DNA of 64,000 bases from Adiantum capillus-veneris (lineage: Eukaryota; Streptophyta; Polypodiopsida; Polypodiales; Pteridaceae), in contig CM043954.1 of assembly GCA_014529385.2 (NCBI GenBank), forward strand, positions 93,115,247 through 93,179,246, given 5' to 3'. Positions 32,656 to 43,737 of the stretch are shown here, piece by piece. The first letter of the stretch is position 1, and each line of letters starts with the position of its first letter. The notes under the pieces were generated by a model. That model was not told the origin of the DNA. It worked only from the letters and a program-made list of their open reading frames with translations, and ran no database searches. The translations under genes and the position numbers were made by a program.

Positions 32656-33555
32656 ATGGCCGACAAAGGGAAGGGCATTATGGAAGAGGGCTTCTCTTCG
32701 AAGGACAAATAGGAAATTCCTATGGTGTTCGAGATTGGCCAGAGCTCACGGCCACGTCAATCTGTACTTCCTGTTGATGTGAATGTCCCTCTAGTACAGG
32801 ACTGTATGACTGGGGAACTTGAGGACGATGCGTTTAGGACTTAGTTAGTTGCCGTGGTGAATGTATTTTCCCAACTGGTGCAAAACCCAAGGTTTATGGA
32901 GTTCTTGCAAGCGCCACCAGTGCAACAACAAAATAGGCAACTTACACTGCGAACAGAGCTTGTTGAGGCTCAAGCCCAAGTACTTCATGCGACTTAGCAG
33001 GATAGAGAACACTCGCATGTTGCGGAGTCAGGGGCTCCAAAACAAGTCCTCACTTCTGGAGCGCAGGCAAAGAAACAGAAAAGGAAGCCTTTTGTGCGTA
33101 AGTCGCTTGAGGAAAAGGTCCTAATGGCTGAAAACAAATGCTTTATATGCGAGCAGCATGGTCACTTTGCTATTAATTGTCCACAAAGGAAAAGACCAAC
33201 TGACTCAGATGACAAAGAGAACCAGAAAGGCAAGAAGCCTAAACCCACGGCAGGTTTGGTGCCAGATATGGTGGGTGACATGTCCAATATAGATGCCAGC
33301 GAGTTATGCAGAGCATGGGGTAAAGTTAGAGATGAGACGGCACTCATCTTCTTTGATCCAGGTGCCAAAGCAAACTTTATCTCATCAGAGTTAGCTATGA
33401 AGCTGGGCATCAGAGCTGAAGAGATGGGGTACACAGCAGAGGCAGGGTTGGCATGTGCTGGCCACTCAGAGTGTGTTACTCCCATTATTGGAAAGTTGGA
33501 TCTGCATATTGAGTCATATGTAGACACATAAGAATTTTATAAAATGCCATTGGAA
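32656..33555 (+). pseudogene. Ty3 copy B gag (reduced) and protease
   Basis: Gag opens MADKGKGIMEEGFSSKDK and meets a stop at 32710. Further pieces (VPLVQDCMTGELEDD, FMEFLQAPPVQQQNRQ) lead quickly to an intact zinc knuckle, CFICEQHGHFAINC (33142-33183), a true CX2CX4HX4C. No capsid-like domain of normal length fits between, so gag appears internally deleted or very short. The protease follows with FFDPGAKANFIS. The frame ends with a stop at 33529, and the nested element begins at 33561. Confidence 0.85.
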
Positions 33556-33560
33556 GGGTG

Positions 33561-34223
33561 TGTAACAAACTGCTGACGTGTCGACCTACTGAAGAACGGA
33601 GCTACCGGCCGAGGGGCCTAAACCTTAAGAAGAACAAGTAACATAAAAAGTGTCACAAAGTGATGACGTGGTTGCCCGAGAGCAGAAAGCCTAACCCCAA
33701 TTTTTGCAAGAAACCCTAATCGCTGAAACCCTAATTTTGGAAACCCTAACCCTAAAACCTGCAAACCCTAATTCTAGAAACCCTAAGAAGAACAAGTAAT
33801 AGAAGAAGAAGTCCTACCAACTTATGGGGACCCTGTCCGATGGGGCCCCAAGTGACATAAAGGCATTAAAAATAAAGCAGAACACGCTTAAAAGACTTTA
33901 AAGTGCACATCAAAATATGATGATGTGGCACTTGTACGGACGTTCCAGAATTCGCGGCGGATTTTGAGGGAAATCCCGAAATTTTAGGAAAGTGTTTTTT
34001 TGGGGTCAGCTTTTCATATTTGATGCTTTTTAGGCTTTGGGACTTTAAATATGAGCCTTGGGGACCCTATCTGGCACTCTTTAGCGCGCAGATTGCAGAG
34101 CAAGTGCTCCCCGGTTGTTATACTTTGCGAGTCAGCAATAATACAAAGAAATACCGAAAGGGGCGCCAAGGTTTGGGGCCAGTACTCTCTGGGGTCGAAT
34201 TCCGCCACTCCGTGTCGCGTGTC

Positions 34224-34259
<36 letters not shown>

Positions 34260-34336
34260 GTTCAATTGTTATTGAAGTGCTAAAAGTCTGTTCAGTCTGT
34301 TCTTTTCTATTGGCACGTGGTGCCCGCCTTGTGACA
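33561..34336 (+). repeat. 5' LTR of the nested family-2 element
   Basis: 776 bp. It holds five AAACCCTAA telo-box motifs at 33711-33786, a TTTAAATATGAGCC stretch near 34043, the aaataccgaaaggggcgcca module at 34149, and a (CT)n run at 34224-34258. Confidence 0.95.
33711..33786 (+). promoter_or_regulatory. cluster of five telo-box motifs
   Basis: AAACCCTAA occurs at 33711, 33726, 33741, 33763 and 33778. The cluster recurs in the 3' LTR at about 36076-36151. In plants this motif is bound by telomere-repeat-binding factors and is common in promoters of growth genes. Confidence 0.8.
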
Positions 34337-34337
34337 G

Positions 34338-34349
34338 TGGTATCAGAGC
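34338..34349 (+). other. primer-binding site of the nested element
   Basis: tggtatcagagc, initiator tRNA-Met type, one base after the LTR. Confidence 0.95.
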
Positions 34350-35913
34350 ATTAGTCGTGTGCTTTTCTGAAAGCATACCGGTCCTACAAAAGAGCAGACA
34401 GAGCTATTGGAATTTTATTCGAGGTATCTTCGCCCTCCACGCCGGGCTTATTAGCCACTCCCACCCTTACTTCATCGCGCATCGGGCGCGCTCCCGTCGT
34501 CACCGCAGTGTCTTATAGGGCATAAACCAATTAAGATCACTTGCAAGAGAGGGATCCAGATTTGTTTCAAGTCACTGTTTTTTTTCTCAGAAGCAGTACC
34601 ATGCAGATGTTGATGTCTACAGCTACCAAGCAGCATACTCCAAGTACTTGACAAGCTTTCAAGAAAATGTTTGCTCGAAGTTATATGGTTTTTGACATCT
34701 TCCTTCGGAGTGCAACTTCTGGCAGAGTGGGATATCCTCAAATGCTTGCCATGGAAACCTTAGCAGATTATATCTTGAAATTTCTCGACATCTCTCAGTA
34801 GATGTCTCTTCATGAGTAGATGACCTTGGAGGTTTAGTGCGATTGCTATCTTGGGACTACCACCAAAGCAACACTATTTGTCCAAGAGCTGGCAGAACCA
34901 TGGTGTGCTCGGCTACGACCTCATGGAAGGAACCTAATCCTAATTTTTGGTGTAGGTTTTAGGATGGAAAGTCAGTCAACTTTTTGAGCTCGATTGACGT
35001 CGAGATTGCTTTTTAAGTTTGAGTTCTGTTTGATCTTGTTTGGTGATCCTGTTTGGAATTTGTTTGAAATGGATGGTATCTGTTTTGAATCTGTTTTGGT
35101 GCCGATTTAAATTGTTTGACTCTGGTTTGATACTGGTTTCAATAATTGGTGATTTTACTCCCGGGTGGAGAAGTGAGAAATACTGTTTTGGTATTGTTTG
35201 AACCTCGGAACCACGCAGGCTGATGCCTGGGGAGCGTTTCGTTGTATGTTTAAAAACCTCCGAACGACGCAGGCCGATGCCTGGGGAGCGTTTGGTTGTA
35301 TGCTTGTAAAATAATTGTTGTTGTGACTCCCGGCCCGGACCTGGATGGTTATGCGGGAGGAGTATTAAGAAGTCTGAGCAGTGGTTACTCTCAGCACCTC
35401 CAAACGACGCAGGCTGCGGTCTGGGGGCCGTTTGGTTGTAAAAGGCCTCTATATCTCCCGGCCCGGACCTTTTTAGGTATGCGGGAGGAGTGATGAGGGA
35501 GTCGTTGAATATCTCTCGGCCCAGACCTTGTTAGGTTATGCGGGAGGAGTGTTCATCGGCGGCTTTATGTTTCTATGTCTTGTAACATGCATATGTAAGC
35601 ATTTGTGTTGCATTGTGATGTGCCAACTACTGAATATTCCTAATTGGATGAGATTGCCTGGGTATGTAATTTTAGTGCATAAAGACACTCGTGGAAGATC
35701 AGTACGGTCTGGGTGTGATGGCTAATTTTACTACGCCGGAATATCAAGAGTTCCGATCTGGACGAAAGGAGAAGCTAACTTCTTGATCAAAAGAGCAGAA
35801 AGGAGAAGCTAACTCCTTGATCAAAAGAGCAAACTGATTGTCCCTCGGAAATTTTTGAGCTAACTTGAGTTGTTTTGCAGATATGGTGTAATCAAGGACG
35901 ATTACTCTCTTTC
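34350..35913 (+). other. interior of the nested element, with internal repeats
   Basis: No open frame longer than about 65 codons resembles a protein. Three units related to gaacgacgcaggc..cctggggagcgtttggttgta (near 35210, 35265 and 35402) and three related to cccggcccggacct..tatgcgggaggagt (near 35326, 35457 and 35517) are interspersed. The third family-2 copy has the first repeat type too (54712-54860). Confidence 0.8.
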
Positions 35914-35925
35914 AAGAAGGGGAGA
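35914..35925 (+). other. polypurine tract of the nested element
   Basis: aagaaggggaga directly before the 3' LTR. Confidence 0.9.
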
Positions 35926-36693
35926 TGTAACAAACTGCTGACGTGTCGACCTACTGAAGAATGGAGCTACCGGCTGAGGGGCCTAAACCTTAAGAAGAAC
36001 AAGTAACAGAAGAAGTGTCACAAAGTGATGATGTGGTTGCCTGAGAGCAGAAACTCTAACCCTAATTTTTGCAAGAAACCCTAACGGCTGAAACCCTAAT
36101 TTTGAAAACCCTAACCCTAAAACCTGCAAACCCTAATTCTAGAAACCCTAAGAAGAACATGTAACAGAAGAAGAAGTCCTACCAACTTATGGGAACCCCG
36201 TCCGATGGGGCCCCAAGTGACATAAAGACATTAAAAATAAAGCAGAACACGCTCAAAAGACTTCGCACATCAAAATATGATGATGTGGCACCTGTACGGA
36301 CGTTTCGGAATTCGCGGCGGATTTTTAGGGAAATCCAGATATTTTAGGAAAGTGTTTTTTTTGGGGTCAGCTTTTCATATTTGATGCTTTTTAGGCTTTG
36401 GGACTTTAAATATGAGCCTTGGGGGCCCTCTCTGGCACTCTTTAGCGCGCAGATTGCAGAGTAGGTGCTCCCTGGTTGTTGTACTTTGCGAATCAGCAGT
36501 AATATAAAGAAATACTGAAAGAGGCGCCAAGGTTTGGGGCCAATACTCTCTGGGGTGGAATTCCGCTACTCCGCCACTCCGTGTCGCGTGTCGTCTCTCT
36601 CTCTCTCTCTCTCTCAGTTTAGTTGTTATTGAAGTGCTAAAAGTCTGTTCAATCTGTTGTTTTCTTTTGGCACGTGGTGCCCGCGTTGTGACA
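35926..36693 (+). repeat. 3' LTR of the nested family-2 element
   Basis: 768 bp, closely alike to the 5' LTR, with the same telo-box cluster and module; the CT run is shorter (36594-36615). Confidence 0.95.
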
Positions 36694-39004
36694 GGGTGCG
36701 ATGCGCTGCTTGGGATTCCGTGGATGTTCTGAGTACATGGCGTGCTGGATGCCTTCGGCAAGACGATCACCCTTCAACATAGGGGCAAAACTCATGTTTT
36801 GGATGTAAAGCTCAAAGGAGAGTCTGTCCCTATTGTATCTGCTTCTGCTATCACTTCTGTAATAAAGAATCATCTTTCGGTGTACTTGATTTTTTCACGT
36901 GATGTCTCAGATAATTGTCAGTCAAGTTTATCTGTGTTAGATAAAGAAAGTCAATATTCTTGCGAGAGTTTAGTGATTGTTTTTTAGATTCATTACCGTC
37001 GCAATTGCCGCCAGAGAGACCTGAGGACTATCGGATAGATTTGGTGCCAGGGTGTAGCCCACCAAATAGACCTCCCTACAGGGTTAGTGCGGCGCAGCAG
37101 AAAGAGATTATGGGCCAGGTTGAGGAGTTATTAGAGAAGGGACTGATTCAGCCTAGTTCTTCACCCTTTTGCTCCCTAGTGCTTCTAGTGCAGAAAAAGG
37201 ATGGCTCATGGCGCACGTGTATTGATTACCGTACGTTGCATTGAATAAGAATACTATCAAGAATAGGTTTCCTATTCCTAGAATATATATTCTCGATCGT
37301 TTAGAGGGTGCTGCAGAATAGACCTTAAGAGTGGGTACCATCAGATTTGTATAAGGCCAGAGGATGTGCACAAGACTGTGTTTAGAACGACATTTGGTCT
37401 TTATGAGTTTCTAGTGATGCCGTTTGGGCTAACAAATGCTCTTGCCACGTTCAACAAAATGATGGACCGGATTTTCGGCTCGCATCAACAATTTGTTAAG
37501 ACGTTCTTCAATGACATGATAGTCTATTCGAAGAACGAAGAGGAGCACAGGCGTCACTTGACCATTGTGTTCAAAGAGTTGCACAGCCACAGGCTACTTG
37601 TCAATCCTAAGAAAAGTGAATTCTTCCTGGAAGAGATCCACTTTCTTGGCCACAAAGTCTCAAAGGATGGTGTTGGAATGGATCCCGCAAAGGTTGAAGC
37701 TATCAAAACATGGCTAGACTTGAAGACTGTGCACGATATCAGAAGCTTCTTGGGATTGTGTTCCTACTATAGAAGGTTTATCAGGAATTTTGCAGAGATA
37801 GCATCACCTCTTTACGCATTGCAAAAGAAAGAGGTCACTTTCAGATGGACCCAAAAAGAGATTTCAGCTTTTAGTCTCTTAAAGGAAAAGCTGATTTCAG
37901 ATCCAATAATTGTTTTGCCAGATCTCAGGAAGTCATTTGTGGTCTAGTGTGACGCGTGTGGCAGTAGCATCGGAACATTGCTAATGCAAGATGGACGGGT
38001 AGTAGCTTATGAAAGCCGAATTTTGCAAGGGCCAGAGAGACTATGCAAGTCTATGAGAAAGAGCTCTTGACTGTGATTCATTCGCTTTTTAGTTGGAAGC
38101 ACTACCTCTTAGGTGCTGATTTTGTTGTCCAAACAGACCATCAGACCTTGCGATACTTCTTGACACAGTCAAAGTTATTCGAAAAGCATATGCGATGGGC
38201 AAACATTCTTTCTATGTTCCACTTCCAGATTATGCATGTGGAAGGCAAGAAGAATGTTGTGGCTGATGCATTATCAAGGAAGCCACAAATTTCAGCTGTG
38301 TCAATTCCTTATCATCATGAGTTGGATGACATGAAGGAACAGTATGCTGCTGATGAAGATTTTGCAAGGATCTTTGAGCAGTTACAAGAGGGGAAACATC
38401 ATGAGCACTACCTCCTCAGAGATGGTTTTATGATGATGCATGGCAGACTTTGTGTCACTAGGCCATTGCAACATAAGGTCATGGAAGAGAGTCATGTCTC
38501 ACCGTATGCGGGGAATCGTGATATTGATGCAACAGTTAAAGCGGTAGAGACATTCTTCTGTTGGCCTACCTTGAGGAGAGATGTGGATGCCTTTGTGCGA
38601 GCATGCATGATTTGCGAAAAGGTCAAGTTTGACAGGCAAAAGGCACTAGGGTTGTTACAACCACTGCCGATTCTAGATAAGCCATGGGAAAGCATTGCTA
38701 TGGACTTTATCTTTGATCTTCCAAGAACCCCAACAAGGAATGATGGTATATGGACCATTATCTGCAGGTTCAGCAAGCAGGCCCATTTTATCCCTGTCAG
38801 GAAGAAGATAAAATCGGATCAGATGACACGCTTGTTCATGTACAATGTGTTTAAGTACCATGGTATGCCACAATCGATTGTAAGTGATCATGATCCTCGC
38901 ATGACAAGTTTGTTCTGGAGAGGATTGTTTGAGAACATGGGCACTACGCTCAAGTTCTTGTCTTCGTTTCATCTACAAACTGATGCATAGTCAGAAGAGG
39001 CTAA
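36694..39004 (+). pseudogene. Ty3 copy B RT, RNase H and integrase part
   Basis: After the nested element the polyprotein resumes with GCDALLGIPWMF and continues through RT, RNase H and integrase. The RT catalytic box reads FFNDMIVYS where copy A has FFDD, so the first Asp is changed. A gap near 37315 (gctgcagaatagacc against the longer form in copy A) removes the SRIDL motif frame. TAG at 37945-37947 replaces the CAG of copy A in VVQCDACG. The integrase zinc domain reads HVSPYAGNRD instead of GHHG. The sequence breaks off after FHLQTDA with a stop. Confidence 0.92.
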
Positions 39005-39073
39005 TAAATAAAGGAATGCCTCTTTGCGCTCATCATCTGATTTGCGGATTGGGTGCTGAGCTGCAAAACACCA

Positions 39074-39918
39074 TTAGAGAAAAACGTAACTGGCATACCA
39101 TTTTGGTTGAGACTGCGCTAGTCGTCTTTCAACCGCGCTAGGTACTGAGGTTGCATAAACCGCGCCTTGAGCTTGTCTTGGAAGTCGGCCCAATTGAAGG
39201 TAAGGGCCACGCCTTTTCGCGGTCAACTGTGCCTCTTGCCAAGCGTGATACCAATTAATGACATCACCGACAAGATACATGGCTGCCGTCAAAACCTTGC
39301 TATTTCCCGTTTTCTTAGTTGTTGCAAAGTTAGCATTAAATTGATGCAACCAAGAATGAATAATAGTAGCATCCATCTTATGGTCATACTTATTGAACGT
39401 CAACTTATCAGTGATTGAACGTCAACTTTTCAGTGACGGGGTTGTTGGAATCCGCTTCTTGACTTGTACTACCTGATGATTCGCCCACGTCCTTGAGTGG
39501 CGCGGACTTCGAGGTGAGTACCTGTAGGACCAACTCTTGCATGCGTTTATCTCTCTGCGCCTCACGTTCTAATTCCAATGACGCTCGTCTTTCTTTGGCC
39601 GCCAAGCGCGCTTGCTCACGCTCACGCTCCAAGGCTAACCGTCCTTATTCGCACTCGCGATCCAAGTCTGCCTTTCTTTCTTTGGCCGCCAAGCGCGCTT
39701 TAACGCTCACGATCCAAGGTGGCACATTGCGCCTCTTGTTTTAGCATCATGTCCATCATCGACTTGACCAAAGCCTCCATAGGATTTGGTGCAACCCGTG
39801 GCGTAGATGGGGAAGGGGGAGGGTCGGAAAAACCTCCTGGTGTGGAAAATTCTTCCTCACCACCTCCATGCTCATCACCTTCACGCAAAGTATCCTTTCC
39901 ACTATGGGTGATGACCAT
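39074..39918 (-). pseudogene. family-3 Gag with coiled coil
   Basis: It starts MVITHSGKDTLREGDEHGGGEEEF, with a Pro-rich patch, then charged helices (MEREREQARLAAKERRASLE, REAQRDKRMQELVLQVL), then FNKYDHKMDATIIHSWLHQFNANF, AAMYLVGDVINWYHAWQEA, the Trp-rich pattern of a Ty3 gag capsid domain. Frame changes occur near 39700, 39640 and 39405, the last with a short duplication (cttatcagtgattgaacgtca and its near copy). Shares its N-terminus with the 449-codon ORF at 23216-24565. Confidence 0.8.
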
Positions 39919-40261
39919 ACACTGAGATTTTGGGTACTTAGGTTCTCGAGGAACTTGGGTTCTTGAGGTTCTTGGGTTCTTGAGCTCTTAAGGTTCTTGA
40001 GGTTCTTGAGTTCCTTAGCTTGCAATCGGTGTTTAAGAAGGCTTTTCTCCTACCCAAGCTCGACTCTTCCCTGCGGGCGCACCCCTTGGCGGTCTTGCGC
40101 TCACACCAAAGTTGCTTTTTCCCACCTCACGTCGATTGGCCGGCTGCTAAGTGCACGGTCCGCTCTCAATGAGTGAAAAGAGGAACAAGGGGAGGCTGGA
40201 CAAGCCCTTCTTTCTTGGGTTACCTGTGTCACTCTTCAAAAACACGATTAGGAATCGAGAC

Positions 40262-41000
40262 GCCCAAGGTTTCCTTTTACTTACGGAAGGGAGAGCCTTC
40301 CGTTCCTTTAGTGAGAGAGTGCAATGCTCACAAACAAAGTGAATGACACTGTGAATGAAGGTGCTGAGACTGACAGAGAGAGAAGAATACGATACCAAAC
40401 AGTTCTCAAACCCTCCTCCAAGGGCCCCCCTCCCTATGGCGAGAGAGGTCTATGCTATTGATTGCACAAATCTGGTACAATGGTTTAGATGCAATGGACT
40501 TGCCAACGATGTCGACGACAATGACGATGACGACGAGGACGGGTTGAAATTTGAAAACGCTAGGTCTGAAATCTGCAAATGCTGACTTTTTGCTGAATAC
40601 TGACACTCTGTCGGTGAGGACAGCGATGGCGACGACGATGTGCTGAAAACGCAGATGCTGATATCTGCGGACAGCGGGCTGAAACTGAAAATGCTGGCTG
40701 ATTTGACGTTACGGCGAGGATCTGATCTGCTGTGTCTAAGTGCTGAAAACTGAAAACCTTGATGCACTGGGGCTGATCTGACGCCGAAATCTGCAAACGC
40801 TATGCTGAATGCTGCAAACTGAAAATGCCAGTTGATTTATAGCAAAACGCCAATGCTGATCTGCAATCTGGAAAACGCCAGGATGGAACTGTAGCAAAAC
40901 CTAGGCTTGATCTGTTGATGAAAACGCTAGGCTGTTCTGCTTTTGTTGGCTGAAAACGCGAGGTCTCTTGCCGGTCTTGCTGAGAAGGTGCATTGCAAGC
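40262..41000 (-). repeat. family-3 LTR part, minus strand
   Basis: Matches the + strand LTR at 20490-20800 in inverse orientation at its left side and carries the gctgaaaacgc-type degenerate units across 40550-40960. The right edge is estimated. Confidence 0.7.
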
Positions 41001-41099
41001 GATATGGTTGTGGCTTATGTGATGAAAGCTACTGCTTAAAGCACAAGTCCTACATCATCTTGTAGCATATGGACGATGCTATGGACGGGTATTCATTGC

Positions 41100-41660
41100 C
41101 CCCAAGATCACTTTCCGAATGTGTGCTCGGGCATCCCAAGTGAGTAGACAAGGAGACCTCCAAAGGGAAGAAGAAGGTCAAGAAGTCGGTACAACGGAAT
41201 AAGTTAGTGATTTCAGAGATGTCTGATGAGGGGAAGGCAAAGTATTGTAAGCAAGGAAAGTGTTATGGTTGCGGTGAGGTTGGGCACATTATGGTAAAGT
41301 GTCCAAAGAAAGAGTAAAATCCAGAAGACAAACCAGAAACTTCAAAGGCATTAGGAGAGAGAATAGCAAAGAAGGAAAAGACCAGAGCAAAACTTGTAGC
41401 AGATTTCATCGGGATGTCAAGGATCACGAGGATGAGATTACAGGGCTCTGCAGAGTGTGGGGCAAGGGACAAGTCCAAGAGGCTTTGATTTTCTTCGACC
41501 AAGTTAACAGACAAGGACGACTTCAAAGGGAAGAAGGTCAAGAAGTTGGTACAACGGAAGAAGTTAGTTATTCCAGTAATGCCTACAAAGTTGAAGGCAG
41601 AGTGTTGTTAGCAAGGCAACTGTTATGGTTGTTGTGAGGTCGGGCATATGTCGCCGATTT
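41100..41660 (+). pseudogene. duplicated Gag zinc-knuckle segment
   Basis: A + strand frame reads DKETSKGKKKVKKSVQ, then KYCKQGKCYGCGEVGHIMVKCP (the knuckle proper CYGCGEVGHIMVKC, CX2CX4HX4C, at about 41258-41300), then a stop. A second, more decayed copy follows at about 41500-41660 (KLTDKDDFKGKKVKKLVQ, then CYGCCEVGHM). Between them lies a protease-like start (LCRVWGKGQVQEALIFFD) similar to the Ty3 family-1 protease region. So this is a gag/protease piece with an internal duplication. Confidence 0.75.
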
Positions 41661-41876
41661 GGCCCCTAGCCATGTACAAGGGGGTGAATATCTGGGAGAG
41701 TATTGAAAGAGTTTGATATGTTTACTGAAAATTTACAATCCCTTGAGAAGCTACAGGAGAGCCTCAAGAGATTCTGATGCTGGAGAGGAGAGATTGGCAG
41801 AGTATGCAGTGCGACTCATAGACTCGCAAAGAATGCAGAGAAAGGGGCAAGGCTACTAGTGCCTAGCAACTGGCAG

Positions 41877-42090
41877 AGCATGCCAGACAAGTGGACACTC
41901 GAATGGCCCATGCGTGGCACTTGCAAGGCAGGTAGACACTCGAATGGTCCTTGCAAGCCAACTCTAGTCCATGCAAGGTAACTAGTGTCCATGCATGGCA
42001 GCTAGCAATCCATGCAAGTGAAATCGAGTCCATGCATGGCAAGTGGTAGTCCATGCAAGGCAATTGGAATGCATGCATGGTAGGTGGCAG
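41877..42090. repeat. degenerate minisatellite around ccatgcaaggca
   Basis: About nine or ten units of roughly 20-24 bp built on (t)ccatgca(a/t)gg with variable spacers (for example near 41950, 41976, 42007, 42028, 42048 and 42068). Confidence 0.8.
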
Positions 42091-42099
42091 TTCCAACAT

Positions 42100-43518
42100 G
42101 GCCCATATCTTCTCGTCCACATTGACTCTTTTTTTTGTTGATTACCATTGTGACATGGTTTTGTCTCACACTTTGTTTCTGGCCGATGAGAGGATATGGC
42201 CCTTTTTCTCCCTGTATTGTTTCAAGATTGTCACAATATAATTTGCTCAAGCTTTTGGTCATTCCTCACGCAAAATCAACCACTTTAAAATCAACCCAAA
42301 AGTGGCAGTCTACCATAATACCCACCATGTAGATGTTAACTAGGTTCACATAAAAAAAAAAAAAAATATTCGGGAAGAAAGTGTAGATTCTCATAACCAA
42401 GGACACACACATCATGTTTTTGAATTACCAGTACAGTCGCTTGCAGATCATAAATCGAAAATTTGGTCTTTGGGCTGCATGGGTTATATTGGCTGAGATG
42501 GATTGGCAAAAAGTGAAATGAGGCTACTACTTTGAACATGTAGGGTCGGTTGAAGTTAGATTTTGAGGTGATTGATTTGATGAAGGGTCTAAAGAAAGCT
42601 AGTCAAGTAACAAGAAGAAATGGAAATGAAAAAGCCGGAGTTTTTCCTAGGCTGAACTGGTTAAGAAATGGAGTTTCTTTGATTAAAAAATCAACTAAAT
42701 GTACAAACTGTTATAGGACTCGGAGTCAAAATATATCATATGTCGCAAATACATAATCACCACATATACAAAAAAAGTGGTCCATAATCATAATCTACTA
42801 GGAACAACACCAACATGGTTAAGGCTCCAGCATCCGAGTCCTGAGGATCATCCCCTTCCTCATCCTCTGCCTCCTCAAGACTGTCCTCACTAGATGCAGA
42901 GGAATTTTACCATGCACCACCACCATTTGCCACCCATTTTAGGGGTCCCCAAAAATTGCAAGAAACTTCGTTTCTGCCGGTCAGAAACTTCTAGAAATTG
43001 CTGGTCCATTTCTTGGCCAAGAAATGCCGTTTTTGGTGACTACGGATCATACATTGAGTCGGCTCCTACCCAAAGAGAGAATGACTGAACGCCCCTTGAT
43101 GTGTTAGCATTGAGTTACAGCATTTTATTTGTTGCCCATGTAACCCTCACTATCTGCTTGTGTCTGTGGTAGTGCAACTGTGTACAGGCATTTTCGTAGA
43201 TTATATTCTGTGGCAGTGCAACTGTGTACATGCATTTTGTAGGATTATATTCTGTGTTTCTGTTGAGTGATCTTAAAGCTCTATGAATAAAATAATTATA
43301 CGTTTTGATTTCTTGTCAGGCTTTGCACTCAACACATTTAGGACATGGTTTGGGTAGCCGTCTCTGTTATTGCCTGGCATAGTCTTTAGAGGTTATCGAA
43401 TGGAGTTGCTTCACTTTACAGTTGAACTCCTTGGATGAAAGCCATATCATGCTGGCCAAAAAGAACGTGGGAGAAAAAATTCTCATGAAACCAGTTGGCT
43501 ATGATGGTTGACAACTTA
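42100..43518. other. intron 5 right part, no gene recognised
   Basis: AT-rich sequence with an A-run at 42352-42366 and an acidic minus-strand stretch near 42836-42900. Two similar segments (ggcagtgcaactgtgtaca) lie at about 43170 and 43212. No protein similarity was recognised. Confidence 0.45.
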
Positions 43519-43737
43519 TCACCCATTAAAGTACATGGATTCAAAGGTATCTTTGTATACTGAAGCTTGAAGAGAAACTCCTCTTTGTGTGGAATTCAAG
43601 AGAATGGACTTAATCATATCTCTTTCATAGAGATAAGGCTGCATATTCATAGGTCGGCTAGTTCTTGAATGCCTCCCAGCATCACATAGGAAGATCACCA
43701 CCTTTGGCTCACGAGTCTTGTTGATAGTGATTGTCAA
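43519..43737 (-). other. unidentified open frame
   Basis: A 72-codon minus-strand frame, MTITINKTREPKVVIFLCD and following, with protein-like composition and no low complexity. I do not recognise it. It lies 190 bp before exon 6 and may be a decayed transposon piece or chance. Confidence 0.25.

Larger units (their letters stand above)
33561..36693 (+). mobile_element. complete non-autonomous family-2 LTR element nested in Ty3 copy B
   Basis: LTRs at 33561-34336 and 35926-36693 (TGTAAC..GTGACA) flank a 1.6-kb interior with a tRNA-Met primer site and a polypurine tract but no recognisable gag or pol. A perfect target duplication gggtg lies at 33556-33560 and 36694-36698, within the protease-RT linker of copy B; copy A shows the uninterrupted order. 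It is an element of the TRIM/LARD kind and needs proteins from elsewhere. Confidence 0.96.
31072..39004 (+). mobile_element. Ty3 chromovirus copy B, interrupted and truncated
   Basis: Same family as copy A. It has a 5' LTR, leader, a reduced gag, protease, RT, RNase H and integrase up to the DDE glutamate region, and then ends abruptly near 39004 next to a family-3 element in opposite orientation. The C-terminal integrase, chromodomain and 3' LTR are gone. A complete non-autonomous LTR element sits inside it at 33561-36693. Many stops and frameshifts make it inactive. Confidence 0.93.
39005..41000 (-). mobile_element. family-3 element fragment, minus strand
   Basis: From right to left it has an LTR part (about 40262-41000), leader (39919-40261) and gag-type coding pieces (39074-39918). 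The primer site and LTR end are missing: leader sequence (cgcccaag) runs directly into internal LTR sequence near 40260. The left side is cut against Ty3 copy B. Unlike the complete copy at 21847 this one still encodes a recognisable gag domain, so it may represent the autonomous form. Confidence 0.8.

Noticed and set aside
43519-43737. Possible RNA polymerase second-subunit piece (DAGR in the minus-strand frame)
   Set aside because: Only a few residues resemble it and neighbouring conserved motifs are absent.
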